64,000 nucleotides of DNA, from the NCBI GenBank assembly GCA_964019055.1, contig OZ025209.1, forward strand, positions 6,249,071 to 6,313,070, read 5' to 3'. The position numbers and the translations under genes are program-made. The notes under the pieces are model-generated. The model was given only the letters and a program-made list of their open reading frames with translations. It had not been told where the DNA came from and did no database searches. This DNA is from Anthopleura xanthogrammica. Lineage: Eukaryota > Cnidaria > Anthozoa > Actiniaria > Actiniidae. This document shows, piece by piece, positions 12,401 to 24,772 of this stretch; position 1 is the stretch's first letter; each line of letters opens with the position of its first letter.

Positions 12401-13796
12401 ATTTGAACATCCAATGTCCTATCCTTTGATAGCCCACCACTTGTGTGCTCAATGAGCAAAGCTTGGTTTTTATTATGCTTGAAGCGAGAGTTTTTAATGG
12501 TAATAATTGCAGTTTCACTTGCTCTAAGATAAAATGCTGGGTATAGCTTGCATGAATTTCTCATACACGGAGAAGGATCGTGACATTTTTCTACTTCAAG
12601 ACTATCAAACATTGCAGAAATCCTTGCTACACTGGGCATGGGGACATTCGGTCTATCGACATCACCGACACACACAGCGCATCCATAGACACTGCCATAA
12701 GAATTGTATAGCTTGACATCTTTCATGTTTAATCTGACACTCTGGTCAATTTCGCCGTGCACCATAAGTACACCTCCCAATGAACCAGAATTATTGTTGA
12801 AAATCGAATCAGTAATAGAGACATTTACATATCCTTTTATGCATTTGTTTTTAACGTGCATCACTCCCCCTGGTTCGTTTATGTGGTGTCCATGGTAACT
12901 TGAATTTTGTATGCTTATAGAAATACTGCCACTTCGTGCATCCAAAAATCTCATGTTCTTGTTGTCCATACTTGCAACTTCAGTAAAGATAAGATTTACA
13001 CGACATCCATCAACAACAAAGACATTATTTGTGCTCTTTCCAGAAACCTCTTTAGTGTTCAAATAATTTTCACTTTTTCTGATTTTATTCTTCTTGCTAT
13101 CGAAACTCGCGGGTGAACCTCGGTTATTCAGTGTTGTGACATTTTTCCATGATGAAAAGAATAGCGTTTTTTGTACAAAGCTGCAGTTCACAGATATTAA
13201 GCCAGCTGCTTCCATACCTGATTTTCGCGGCGTTGTGTTATTGTGAAATATTGTGTCTCGTAGATTCATGAAGATGCTGTTGCAGCTGGTTCCTTTCTTG
13301 ACTTTCACTTGGATGCAGCCAAAGTTTCTCGTGAATACAGTATTTTGAATATCCAGTGAATATAATGAGGAAGCGTCGCTGACAATGTTTACTGTGATTG
13401 CAGGCGCCGATGCTGTGAAAATGCAGTCTTTAATCACAGCAGGCGTATCTTTTAAAAAGAGTGAAGTCTTGTGAAATTGTACACCAGTTATGGTAACGTT
13501 AAGGCCATTTGCCATCAAAAAGATTCCACGTATACAGGAGATGTGCGCGGTCTTTGTGTAACTCTGAATTGTGATACCCTTCTTAACCACAAGTTTACCA
13601 GCAGATGAATCACAGGTGTAGGGATCTACTGTAGTGTGTTCACCATCAACAAACAGCTGACCACCTCGTCTAAGTATGTTAATACCCACTTGTAAGGTTT
13701 TACAAGGTACGGATTTGCTACCACAAGAATGACTCTTTAATTTCCCTCGGTACTTGGACACATATACCGCTTTATGTAGTCCGTTTGGTTTACAGT
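9442..13796 (-). CDS. Gene B exon 2
   Basis: The acceptor is TTTTTTTTTAG at 13798-13797 and the exon starts with the last two bases of an Asp codon, followed by C-K-P-N-G. It is a single uninterrupted frame of 4,355 bases to the stop. An ORF call beginning at 13761 uses a GTG inside the exon and misses the first 12 residues and the signal peptide exon. Confidence 0.92.
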
Positions 13797-14664
13797 CTAA
13801 AAAAAAATAATTACGAGTGAAAATATAATTTATTCAGGTAGCTATGTCAAATGGTAATAAGGTTTAGCACCTTTTCTAAGATTTAGAAAATTCATCGACT
13901 GATTTTTTATTTTGTGTTTATAAATACATCGAATAATTCACTCAGACAAATCTGAAAATGAAATATAACAAAAAAAATATTTCACTTTTGTGGCTACCAT
14001 TGTTATCATTGATCACACCGCAATTACTTCAGTTATCATTTATAGGCTCAAATGGATATCACAAATACAAATAAATTAACCCTCATTACACTCGATAGCA
14101 CAAAAATTCGGCTATGATTCGTTTTAATCGACCATTTTTATGGCAGCTAAGTTTTTTCCCAATTTTGAATGTGTGGGTGTCAGCCCAAATCTTCCCTTTT
14201 TGTGTGACGATGCTAAATTATGAAAAAATGTTCAAGATGGAAAATATTTTTCAAAATGAACATTTCAAGTTTGGATTCTTCACATAGAATTCAGATCAGT
14301 ATTTAACGGCTTCCCTCGTAGGTTAAGAAATTGTCAATCATGTTTATAAGTTAATTATTCAAGGGAAACAGCAACAACATGTTGACGGAAGTTTTGTGAG
14401 CATCTGAATCATTTTTAACTGAACTATTCGCATGGCTAGAAAAAAAGAGAACTTGGTTCTTGAGTGTAAGTAACCGATTTATCCAGCATTCTGAGCTCGA
14501 TATATACAATATAAATCTACTACCACAAGCGCTTAAGCAGTACAATGGAAAATTTGAAAATAATTACCTATGAAATCTCCCTCGTAGAACAGGTTGGACG
14601 ACAACGCCAGGTAGAAAAAAATAGCCACCAGCATCCTGGATTTGCCGAAGGACTTGATTTTCAT
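9442..14664 (-). CDS. Gene B: beta-helix ectodomain, multipass membrane protein (complete)
   Basis: Exons 14568-14664 and 9442-13796 join in phase 1 (ATA G|AC TGT), giving 1,483 aa ending at TAG 9444-9442. Residues 1-30 are a signal peptide; a second in-frame Met (residue 11, at 14634) aligns with the gene A start and may be the true start. Residues ~45-880 carry repeated beta-helix-like strands and many N-glycosylation sequons, opening with CGSKSVPCKTLQ. Residues ~900-1000 are Cys-rich (CRRCPLNKYTL, CFECPFGAQC, GTMCGACKKGF), resembling ephrin-receptor/GCC2-type modules. From ~1013 there are eight or nine hydrophobic segments. The cytosolic tail contains YQPLL, a YxxPhi-like sorting motif. 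Function unknown; a receptor or adhesion role is inference. Confidence 0.9.
14568..14664 (-). CDS. Gene B exon 1 (signal peptide)
   Basis: ATG at 14664-14662; donor ATAG|GTAATTATT. It encodes 32 residues (MKIKSFGKSRMLVAIFFYLA...NLFYEGDFI) plus one base. The FYEG-x-x-I ending and the phase are identical to gene A exon 1, which is strong evidence for both. The intron 13797-14567 is AT-rich and shows no other feature. Confidence 0.87.
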
Positions 14665-14879
14665 TAATTTACTGTACAATATTTTGTACACTGATGCTGC
14701 TAAGATGTTTCTTGATATCAGAAATGAAATTCAGGACTTTGAATTAAATTATTCTTGGAATTTCATCGTCAGGGGAATATTAATGGCTTTTGTAATCATG
14801 AAGTGAAAATAACTCATCACGTGATTTCCCAATGCTCATGCTCCCTCAAGTCAAAACCAGAGTGTTTCCAATCGTGTAC

Positions 14880-14965
14880 TTAAAAGGACAACTTATTTTT
14901 GGGCTTCATATTTGATGTACTTTTTCTTAAAAATGGGTCATTTTGGGGGGTAAGTTGTCCTTTAA
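14880..14965. mobile_element. 86-bp MITE with TTAA flanks
   Basis: TTAA, then AAGGACAACTTA, and at the other end TAAGTTGTCCT followed by TTAA: a near-perfect terminal inverted repeat around a short spacer containing a run of G. It lies just upstream of gene B. Confidence 0.6.
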
Positions 14966-15241
14966 CAATAGAAGGTTATGAATTGACATTAAAGTGTGTA
15001 TAATCTTGAAGTCAGTACCGGCAACTTTTAAAATTTAAGGCTCCGTTAAAAATAAACTAGATTTAATTGGTTCATGATTGTTTAAGAAACATGATTATTT
15101 TACTCATGGCTGATACGAAAGTTACAATAAATTTTGTATTTATTCATTTATTCCTTTTTGATTCTACTTTTTGTTATATTTTATATTTACTTTTTATGTG
15201 TTTATATCGGTTGTAAATGCAACATGCTTTACCGATCAAAT

Positions 15242-15655
15242 AAACAGATACAGAGAAATAGGTGTTCAAATGCCTTACATGACGACATAAGCCATGATAA
15301 GCATAAACAGATACAGATATAAATAGGTATTCAAATGCCTTACATGACGACATAAGCCATGATAAGCATTAACAGATACAGATACAGATATAAATAGGTA
15401 TTCAAATGCCTTACATGACGACATAAGCCATGATAAGCATAAACAGATACAGATACAGAGAAATACGTATTCAAATGCCTTACATGACGACATAAGCCAT
15501 GATAAGCATTAACAGATACAGATACAGATATAAATAGGTATTCAAATGCCTTACATGACGACATAAGCCATGATAAGCATTAACAGATACAGATACAGAG
15601 AAATACGTATTCAAATGCCTTACATGACGACATAAGCCATGATAAGCATTAACAT
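15242..15655. repeat. Tandem array of ~65-71 bp units (six copies)
   Basis: Each unit contains CAAATGCCTTACATGACGAC and ends in a variable number of CAGATA hexamers (one to three), so unit length alternates between 65 and 71 bp. Short ORFs read through it on the minus strand are artefacts. The neighbouring sequence (14966-15241 and 15656-16403) is the RNF213/gene B spacer and includes the likely RNF213 3'UTR; I see no further gene. Confidence 0.9.
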
Positions 15656-16403
15656 ACTGGAAGGATACATCTCCGTAACGCAACACTCAAATGAAGAAAT
15701 ATTTCACCATTCAACTATTCACTTTATGTAGAATCAATTCTGGGAATATTAAATGACTTTAAGCGGTCAAAAAATATAAAATATTCTCATTTTAAAACAG
15801 AGTTTGTCATTCCTCACTCAATAGTTTATCAGCTTTAACTGCTACAAAGCCATAGTCACACGAAATATGATTCCTATATATTTTTTTACTTGTTGTTTTA
15901 AAGTATAACTGCAACAACTATCTGTTGGAGTAAAATCACTGAAGTACTACAAAATATGAACATCCAAACAAGCAATCAACACCATTAATTTCGAGGTCAA
16001 AGTTAATAGAGCATTGGCTCTATGGTCATCTAGAATATGCATATCGTAAGATACTGAGAATAAGTTTCTAGTTTTGCCTAGAGTATTTCTATACTAACGC
16101 GTGCTTAGGATCATACATACGTCCACATAAGAAATTCGTTGGGAGTGAGTATTTGTTAGGGGACCGATGTTTGGGTAATTGATGCCCGTAACTATGAGTA
16201 AATCCATCCGACCACAGATTTTAGGGTTAGGGAATATCCAAAAATATGCGCATCCCAAAAGGGGAGGGGAGTAAGAAAAGTGGAGTAGGTTTTCTGTTTT
16301 TTTACTGTGATTTCTACCTCCTCCCATTTAAAATAAAGACAGTTCCTTAAGAAAAAGAGTATATGACTGACAATAATAGATGGTTGCAAGAAGCTGGAAA
16401 TGA

Positions 16404-19400
16404 TTATCCTGTGATAGCGATCTCCCACATCTCAACAATGTGCTTTACCAGTGCATTACTAGGAATGCAGTCCAAATCAGCAACAGGTTGTAGTTCTTTT
16501 TCTTCCATGTACCAGTTAATGTATTCCTTGAGACTAAAAAAAAAAAGAAGACAAATTGGAATAAATTGGTAAAACATATTTTGTATCTGTATACAGCTGT
16601 TTAAAAAATGTTAAATATACTGAATACTGCATACTTAATAGCGCATTCCAAGACCGAAATGCATTTTGGGTCATGTGATATTGTCTAAAAAAAAAAAAAA
16701 TTATTTTTATTTCTATTCCATTCCATCCAAAACCATATACTAGCTAACATATGGAGAGTAAATCACTGTATATTTGTACTTTTTATTTCCAAATAATGAG
16801 ACCCACAAAGCCCTTTGGTCTGGGAATGCACCATTCAGTATGCAGTATTCAGTATTCAAAGTTTTTTTGAAATAGCTGTAGATGTACTTTTTAAGTGATA
16901 CAGGAAGTTAAATCAAGTACCTTCAAAGTTGTGTCCACAAACGCATTGCATTTACTTACGAGACACTCACTTGAACATGTACGATTAAGTCTATATTTGA
17001 ATTGATGCAATTTATAGGCGAGTTAGTTTAGTGTTTTCACCGCATTAGCATTATTTGAACATTAATTAAGCTACTATATCAAACAAAGCAAATCTCGGAC
17101 TTTCAATTTTTCAGAAATTTAGAAGTAATTACTACTAAATATCTGAAAATTTGAATGTCTGAATATGTTGAGTAGTTAACGTTACAGGACTTTGAAAGAA
17201 GCGTAGTTGACAAAAGTGCATGGGATTTATGTAGTTTGTTTGTTTGTTGCTAGAACTAGGATCGGTATTAAACACTAACTTCAACGACCACTGGCCTATT
17301 TCTACAAGCTCAAGCTCTAGTTTGATGGCCATTAGTTACATAGCAAGGAAAGGAGGGGGGAGGGGGTTCTTGACGTTTTACGTTCCTCAGTGAAAAGGGT
17401 TGGCTCTATAAATGAGGTAACTAAGGAGGTTACTTAAATTTGACCACATTCTTCCAGGAGCATAATATCCATCCTTTTTTTTTAAAATTAAATTAAATTA
17501 ATTTTTTTTATTCCTCCTTCCTCCTCCTATTTTACTATTACAAAGACAAGAATATCCATTCTTTATGGTATGGCAAGTTACTGATGACTTTAAAGTCTTT
17601 GATGATGCAGCTAGGAGACGGGGGGTACGAGGCATGCTTGCTGAAGTAAAAGAAATAAAATTTTACCTCAAATGTTCAATGTCCATAGCGTTCTTTAAAT
17701 GAAGAACTATAAAGTCCAACAAAATGGAGACTAGCGAATCGAGAGAATCCTTGCTTAGTTTCTCCAAACTGTCCTTCCAAGCCAGCTTCACTGATTCATC
17801 CTCCAGACGAGCTTTGAATTCTGAAGACAACTGCTCAAAGGGGTCCTATAATAAAAGTAACACAAAAGGTGACCTATCCTTCGTCAGTCAAGAATGGTTA
17901 AAAAAGGATAGGTCCAGATATAGATGCATGTATACTTCCTTAACAGGGTATTCATTGAGATTTAACCCCTGATAAGTAAGAGTTATTTACCTGTCCCCTA
18001 CTGGTCAAGATCTTTGCCCTCTGAATAGTCAACAGTCGCCAAAGAGAGACTGAGTGTTGAAGCTGACAAACCTCCTGTGCCTAAAAACGTAATATCGTTA
18101 TTGGACACTATTATGCAAAATTGATTAAGCTGATAATCGGAACATCATAGGCTCGCTACGAGTCACGTAGAGGCGGGGACAAACCATGGTCTCCACCCCC
18201 GGCCCGTGTCCCACCATTGTCTCCAACCCCCCTTCCTTTGTCCCATTCACACGACAGCCTCCTCCCCCCATGGCCCCTTGTGACAACCCTACTTTCACCC
18301 TTAATTAGTGCGTGAAGTCGTAGTGAAAAAATGAGTGTATTCTGATACGACATCCTTCTACCTTAGTGCTACCCCCATTTTCTGGTGTTGCCCCTTATTT
18401 TTTCATTATTACGACTGCACTTCCCACCTTTATATTATGCAAATCAGATTCTTCGGGTATTATTAACACATGGTGGATATATCCACTGATCGGCATGTTA
18501 GGGTTTCCGCCTCCTGAGGCTAGGAAAGTAATGGCAATATTCAACGATGACAAAGCCTCGCAAATATCTTCTAGAGATCGGTATTGTTGTATTATCTGAT
18601 TCTTGATTGCGATAGACAGCTCGACCTACCAATTATAGATAAAGAGTCATGTCATACAAGCACAAAATAGTATAAAATTTGAGATAAGTCGAATAATCCA
18701 CAGGCAACACGTCTCAGTACTTCGGAAACGGATGAAAGCAGTGCTTTATCAAATGGATGGGGAAGATGTACTTCTATAGCCCCTTTGTATAGAGCTTTTA
18801 AGTGTGACGTCATTCGAATGGAAAAACGACGACGACGACGATGATGACGACGACGACGATGATGATGATGATAACTTTATTTCTTAGCAAGCGCATTCCA
18901 AAGACGTCTCAATGCGCTTTACAAAATAGGAACCAAAATACTATAAGGATTGATTGATATGTCAATATACTAGTATATACTAGAAATTATATACTAAATA
19001 TGCAAACTGGCAAAATAAATAATGCTGTACCTGAGGAATCTTAGACTTGAGGTTGGTAAGAACTGTTTCAACAGTATCCTGAACTGCTTGTTTGTAGTTT
19101 TTTTCCTGAGTCAGGATAACAACAAAGTTTTATTAAGACATAACTTAGCATATTGGTGTCTGGCTATCTTTTTTTAGATAGAGAAAATGAGAAAATTCTA
19201 ATTATACTTGTAATGATTGTATTTTAACAGGGTTTTAATAGCTTATACGAGAGGTCAAATGTTTCACTGACTCGAACCTGAGGCTTTCGGGGACAAACTG
19301 AACAAACCACAACCAAGATACTCGTAAGAATAGAAAAGAAAGACCATGGAGACATCAAACATACCTCAAAATCGATTAGCATTCTGCCTCGTATTAGTCT

Positions 19401-22400
19401 GTCAACTATCTGTTTCTGTAGAGCAGGCCAATTATATTCAACTAATGTGCCATGACTAGCTTGAATCGAGTAACGACAGTGTGCGAGCACCAGTGGGATC
19501 AAATCACGGTCAGTATCGTACGACACCAACTCCGAATTAGTTATATCAAGTAACGAAATGCCAGTCAAAGTGCTGCGTAATGTACAAAAGAAATGTGATC
19601 AGTACTCCTGTGTAGCTCCAACTTTCAAAGAACATGGCTATGCACAGGTAGCCAAAACAAGGCTCCTATGTATGGTTTATAAGGGAATGTATGGGAATAG
19701 GCCATTATGGCGTCATTTACTTCCATTACCAGAATCCCTTGCACACTTTCTTTTGTTCAGTTGAATAAGCCAGTTCAAAGTTTAAGAATCGTTTTCAGTG
19801 CGCATGCGATTTTGTCCCGAATTTCTCACCTTCTTTTGTTTAAACCTTCTTTTGTTTTTAATTAAACAAAAGAAGGTGAGAAATTTAGGATAAAATTGCA
19901 TGCGCACTGAAAACGATTATTAAACTTTGAACTGACTTATAAGCACCCAATTGTCTTACTATTCTCATGAGGAAATACAAATTTGAATAAGAAAGACAAT
20001 TCGCGAAGCATTTTGGTAGTGGTAGTAAAATGACGCCATCATGCAAAATGTCTATTAGGATAAAGATATGAAATAAAACGTTTCATTCAACAATGTCAGA
20101 TATTAGAGTTACACTCCATTGCATTCAAACAATTGTTTCAAGTTAAGGCATTTGGGTCAACAATACAGAAAATGTATAGAAACTGGCCCAAAAGCTACAA
20201 CTTAAAGCAACTGTTTGAAGGCAATACAGTGTAACTCTGATATACACGCATCAAGAGTTCCGCGCTACTGCTCTAAGCGCATGCTCAGGGGATTACAAAG
20301 TGGGATAAAATTTGTAAAATATGCTATATTTTAGTTGTATCTTTCTTGTCAAGCAAAATGTTCACTAAATATTCAAGATCGCGTACCTTTAAGCGAATTC
20401 TGAATCAAATATACCGAAAAATTGCATATCATACAAAATATCATCCCACTTTTTAATTCCCTGAGCATGCGCATTGAGCAGCAGCGCGGAACTCTTGATG
20501 CGTCTATAGACCCCTTGCTCGTGACGTCAAAGCAGCCCAATTTTGAGGACAAAAGAAATTAAAGAATTTCAATCTCCTGAGAATTGGAACCTATTGTCAT
20601 CCAAATTGAGGTGCATTCCGACGTGCTGCAAGGGGTCCATTTCCTATTTGCTGTAAAACTTGCTGCAGTCGTTGTGTGCCTTCTCCAGTGTCCTGGTGAA
20701 GTTTCAGCGGGATTTTGGGCCGCCGGTTTAGTGAGTTTTATCTGAAAAACTAAAAACTCTATTTTTCCCCCTTGTATAACATATTTCAGCTACTTACATA
20801 TTATCCAATTGCTGACTACAAAACTTAAGGAACTCATTTTGCGTGTCCACAAGAAATCGTACAAGGTCCAAAGAAGGATTACCAGCGGCACTGTTGACGG
20901 GAATAAATATTGAAAGTGGAGAATCTTCATTCACTGATCGAATGGAGGCTTCGCTTGCACCTAGAAATAATCAAAAATAATCGAAATGGGTATTTGCATG
21001 GGTCATTCTTGTTTAGAGAGCCCCAGTTTCTTTTCGTCTGTTGCCAAGGTACAAACGATGACCACGTAAAATGGTGGTCCCGTCTCTCAACACTACCTCA
21101 CCATGCACCTGAGCAACGTAGAAGAACTACTGAGGACGTAAAGAAACCCTGGCAGTGACCACCCTCTTAGGTTCTTAGATTCGCCCAGATCCCTTGCCGC
21201 TTCTTTGCCGGAGGAAACTAAAGGGGGGATCTGGTTCTTACAGGAATTTAGGGCCTGGTTGCACAAGGTTGGACAGATAAAGGCAAACCAATACGATCCA
21301 TCCAATGAAAGTTTACTATTTTTCCAGATTCCTGTCTTCTTGTTACAGGCTAAGTACTGATACTTCAGTGCGTGTCTTTGTAGAGCAGGCGACACTTTCT
21401 TTTTATTATTATTTGTTCGTTTGTTTGCCCTAAACCCGCAATTTAATTTCTGTTTGGCGTAGTGACACGCGCCAACCACGTTTTCATTGTATGCAATGAG
21501 AGCAATGCAGTATGAATAGATGCTACAGCTCTATTACAAAAATTCTGTTTACCTTTTCCTGACAGAGCTTTGAGAGCCAAAGCTGAAAGGAAGCTTTGAA
21601 CAAGTGGCCTGAGTTCCTTGGAATCACCTTTATAATCAATAATAAAAAAACCTTCAGAAATCACTTTATCAAGTTAAATTGATGAATCAATTAAGTTTTA
21701 AACAGATATTACATCTGATTTCTTGGGTTCTTGGGTTATGAGCGCGTAACTGATAATGTCTATAATACGAACCTTTGGTAAGCCTTTTGTAGAAGTCCCT
21801 CAATTTCAACGTTACCAGCTCTGTCTTATCCAAAGTACGATGGAAATGATCCAGGAGAAACCTTTGCAGCTTGACAACATCAGGAAGATATTTGACCGCT
21901 CGTAGTTCTTTTTCCTATCATCGAACAATAAATGTCTTAAATTAATACTGTATTCCGTTGACTATTACTGAAGAAATAGAAAACGCGCGCGCGTGCTCTG
22001 TGCAGTGTTAGAGCACCCGGGGTTTGAAAGAAGCAAGAGAAGTGTTAGGAGAAACACGACGCGTAAGCACAGCCATTTTTAAAATTTCTTTTATGAAATA
22101 CAAATAGCCAATGTGCATGAGCTCAAAATTCTAGCACAAAGCATGATGGGAAAGTAAGTTCTTACGCTTTTTTGGCTCCTCTAAAAATTCATCTGATAAT
22201 TTTTCCTTCGATATTTTTTATTGAAATAAAAGGATTTCAGCAGACGAAAATAACAGAGTATTTTTTTTCTGATATTTTCTTTGATTTCCTTGTTACATTT
22301 TTAAAGAACTCACTTTCAGAGTGCTTTGTGAGCTTTGATGCACATTGCCTATTAGAGCAGCCGTTATCTTTTGGACACGAATGATGAAATGGAAAGCGCG

Positions 22401-24772
22401 TGCAAGTGTTGTGAGATCTCATAATGCACGCGCTCCCAACCAATCAGAACTCGAGATATACAACAGTTATCATAACTTATTTATTATTCATCTATAATTT
22501 GCAATAACATTAAAGCTCCATGCTTTCTGATTGGCGTTCAGCCATTATCAATGATAATACCCTGAGACAACGAAGCTGAGGTCGAGAATTTGGTCACCTA
22601 AAGGAAATATAGTTTACCTTTTTTAAGAATTCTTCTAAAACAACACAACTCTTTTTCAGTGCTTCGTCTGACTCGCTAAACGTCCGTGTCACGTGACCTA
22701 TGGTAACTGGGGTCCTAAATCTCCATAGTGCGACACAATTTGGTTGTATTCCATTGGTATAGTCCTCGACAACTGATTCCAACTCGTATAGCTGGCAAAG
22801 AAGTGGATTGGAACCTGGGAAAGGAATTGAAGTTAGTAGAAAATCACTCATGAAAACACGTCCAAAGTTTCGCCCTCAATACACCAGTTTCGCATTCGAT
22901 GCAAACCGCTGTTTTTGAAGACCACAGACTCATTTGCTCAGGCTTAACCTCGTTTATAAGTTAGCTATTTAAAGAAATCATTAAAAGTCTGTGGGATTGG
23001 TATTATTCATCTTGCGCACTCTTTACAGTTGGCTGTTGCTAATGATTTGCTAAAGTCAACTATAATGTAAAGAATGAGTAAGTTGAACAATACCAATGTT
23101 TTGAAATCCCACAGACTTTTAATGATGCCGTTGAATAGCTGACTTATAAACGAGGCTAAGCCTGAGCAAATGAGTCTGTGGTCTTCAAAAACAGCGGTTT
23201 GCATCAAATGCGAAACAGATGTATTACTAAAGTCTTGTGAGTCACCTAGTAGGCTAGATTTGAGCCGCAAACACTCAGAGAAGAGATCAGTAGTTCGACT
23301 CAATGGAGAATCATTTACTCAGGGCTATCTCATTTCAGATTTCAGGCGTCAGAATATATATTCACAAAATACCAACGGTAAAGTAAAGAAAGCACAACTT
23401 CAACAATACAAACACTTTGAAATTCCACAGACCTTCACTGGAACACATGAATATTCTAAGCAAAATCGAGGCTAACCCTGAGCAACAGAGAACTCAAGAC
23501 TGGAGTATTGTATGTCATGCATTGAGAAGAAACAATGAGAGTGCATAGAGACTCACCAAAGCGCTCGTCATTAACAATCAATTCCATTGTGCTTCGGATT
23601 CTACTTTCCAGATTCTAGAGAAAATATAAGACGATATTGAGTAACTATTTTATTTTGGAATCAAAGTTATATACAGTCTAAATAGATACTTTATTATAAT
23701 ATATCACGTACAGGCATGACAGGTTGAATTACGTTCGTCGAGAAAAACATTTCCCATTCCTTTCTCTTTTCCTTTGTTGGCAACACAAGGTAACGACCTG
23801 GAGTGGAAAAATGATACGCAAAATTAACGGGAAAAAATGAAGAAGCTAAAAGGTACAAGTCACTTTTTTCTTGGAAATTTTAACGCAATCACAAAGATAA
23901 AACCCTCTTTCCTGCTGTCGTTTGTTTTTGTAGTAGTAGGTTCTCCCCTCTAAGTGAGTCGAGTTTTTTTATTCTCTCCCTTGCTTTGAGGGTTTTTCTC
24001 CGGGTTCTCCGGTTTTCCTCCCTCCGCAAAAAATAAACCCATATAGACCCCTTGCAGCACGTCGGAATGGAGCTTAATTTGGAGGTCAAAATAATAGGTT
24101 CCAATTCTCAGGAGTTTGAAATAATTCTTTTGTTTTTTTGCCCTCTAAATTGAGCTGCATTCTGAAGTGCTGCAAGGGGTCTATTCGATCTGAGCTGTGC
24201 TCCGTGTTCAGACACGAGTCGGCCATGCCTGCGGCGCCATTGTATGCCTTCGACTCGGCTACGTTGAGCTGCGTCCTTCGCAATTCAGCTGCAAGAAAGG
24301 ATGCTTAGTGACTCCACTCAAATGTTCAGCGCAAATCGAATTTCTAATTCTGCCAACTATAGGGAAGTAAGTTACTCCGTATAATAAATAAGTCCCACAA
24401 ACATAATCTATAAAGGCTCAATTTTCTTAGAAAAATAAAAACGAATTGTGGCCATGATGTACTAGGTTGCAATGTTTAAAAGTAAAATCTCTAACTTATC
24501 AAACTTTACACCGCTGAAAAACTCTACTTTATTGAACCGCGTTGTAGCATCTCGGCGGAAATAGAACCATAAATCTATGACATCTCACCTGGATTACTTT
24601 GTGGATACTCTGAAGCCTTTTGTAAAACCAAATGCACTATTAGTGCTGTGTCATCTACGCTACGTCCACTGGCCATTGATAAAAGATGCATATCATGTAT
24701 GGCATGCTTCCATAGAAATTCCTGCAAGGATTCTGGACGTACTGCTAGTGGTAGGATAAGCTGAGATATGTA
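16404..24772 (-). CDS. RNF213: RNF213 exons 58-70: C-terminal domain and stop
   Basis: Exons 24589-24772, 23712-23797, 23557-23614, 22618-22814, 21773-21914, 21553-21627, 20798-20960, 19365-19572, 19031-19105, 18428-18625, 17991-18080, 17667-17845, 16404-16533. Conserved pieces: [20 protein letters not shown] (exon 62), [20 protein letters not shown] (exon 65), [20 protein letters not shown] (exon 67), [14 protein letters not shown] (exon 68). The last exon ends [13 protein letters not shown] then TAA. Many small exons with several kb of repeat-filled introns. No frameshift or premature stop was met. Confidence 0.92.

Noticed and set aside
15242..15655. CRISPR-like or coding tandem repeat
   Set aside because: Unit-to-unit differences are only hexamer number; no spacers, no gene context.
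24086..24283. 65-residue minus-strand ORF
   Set aside because: Covers MITE family 3, copy 2, with no splice or homology support.
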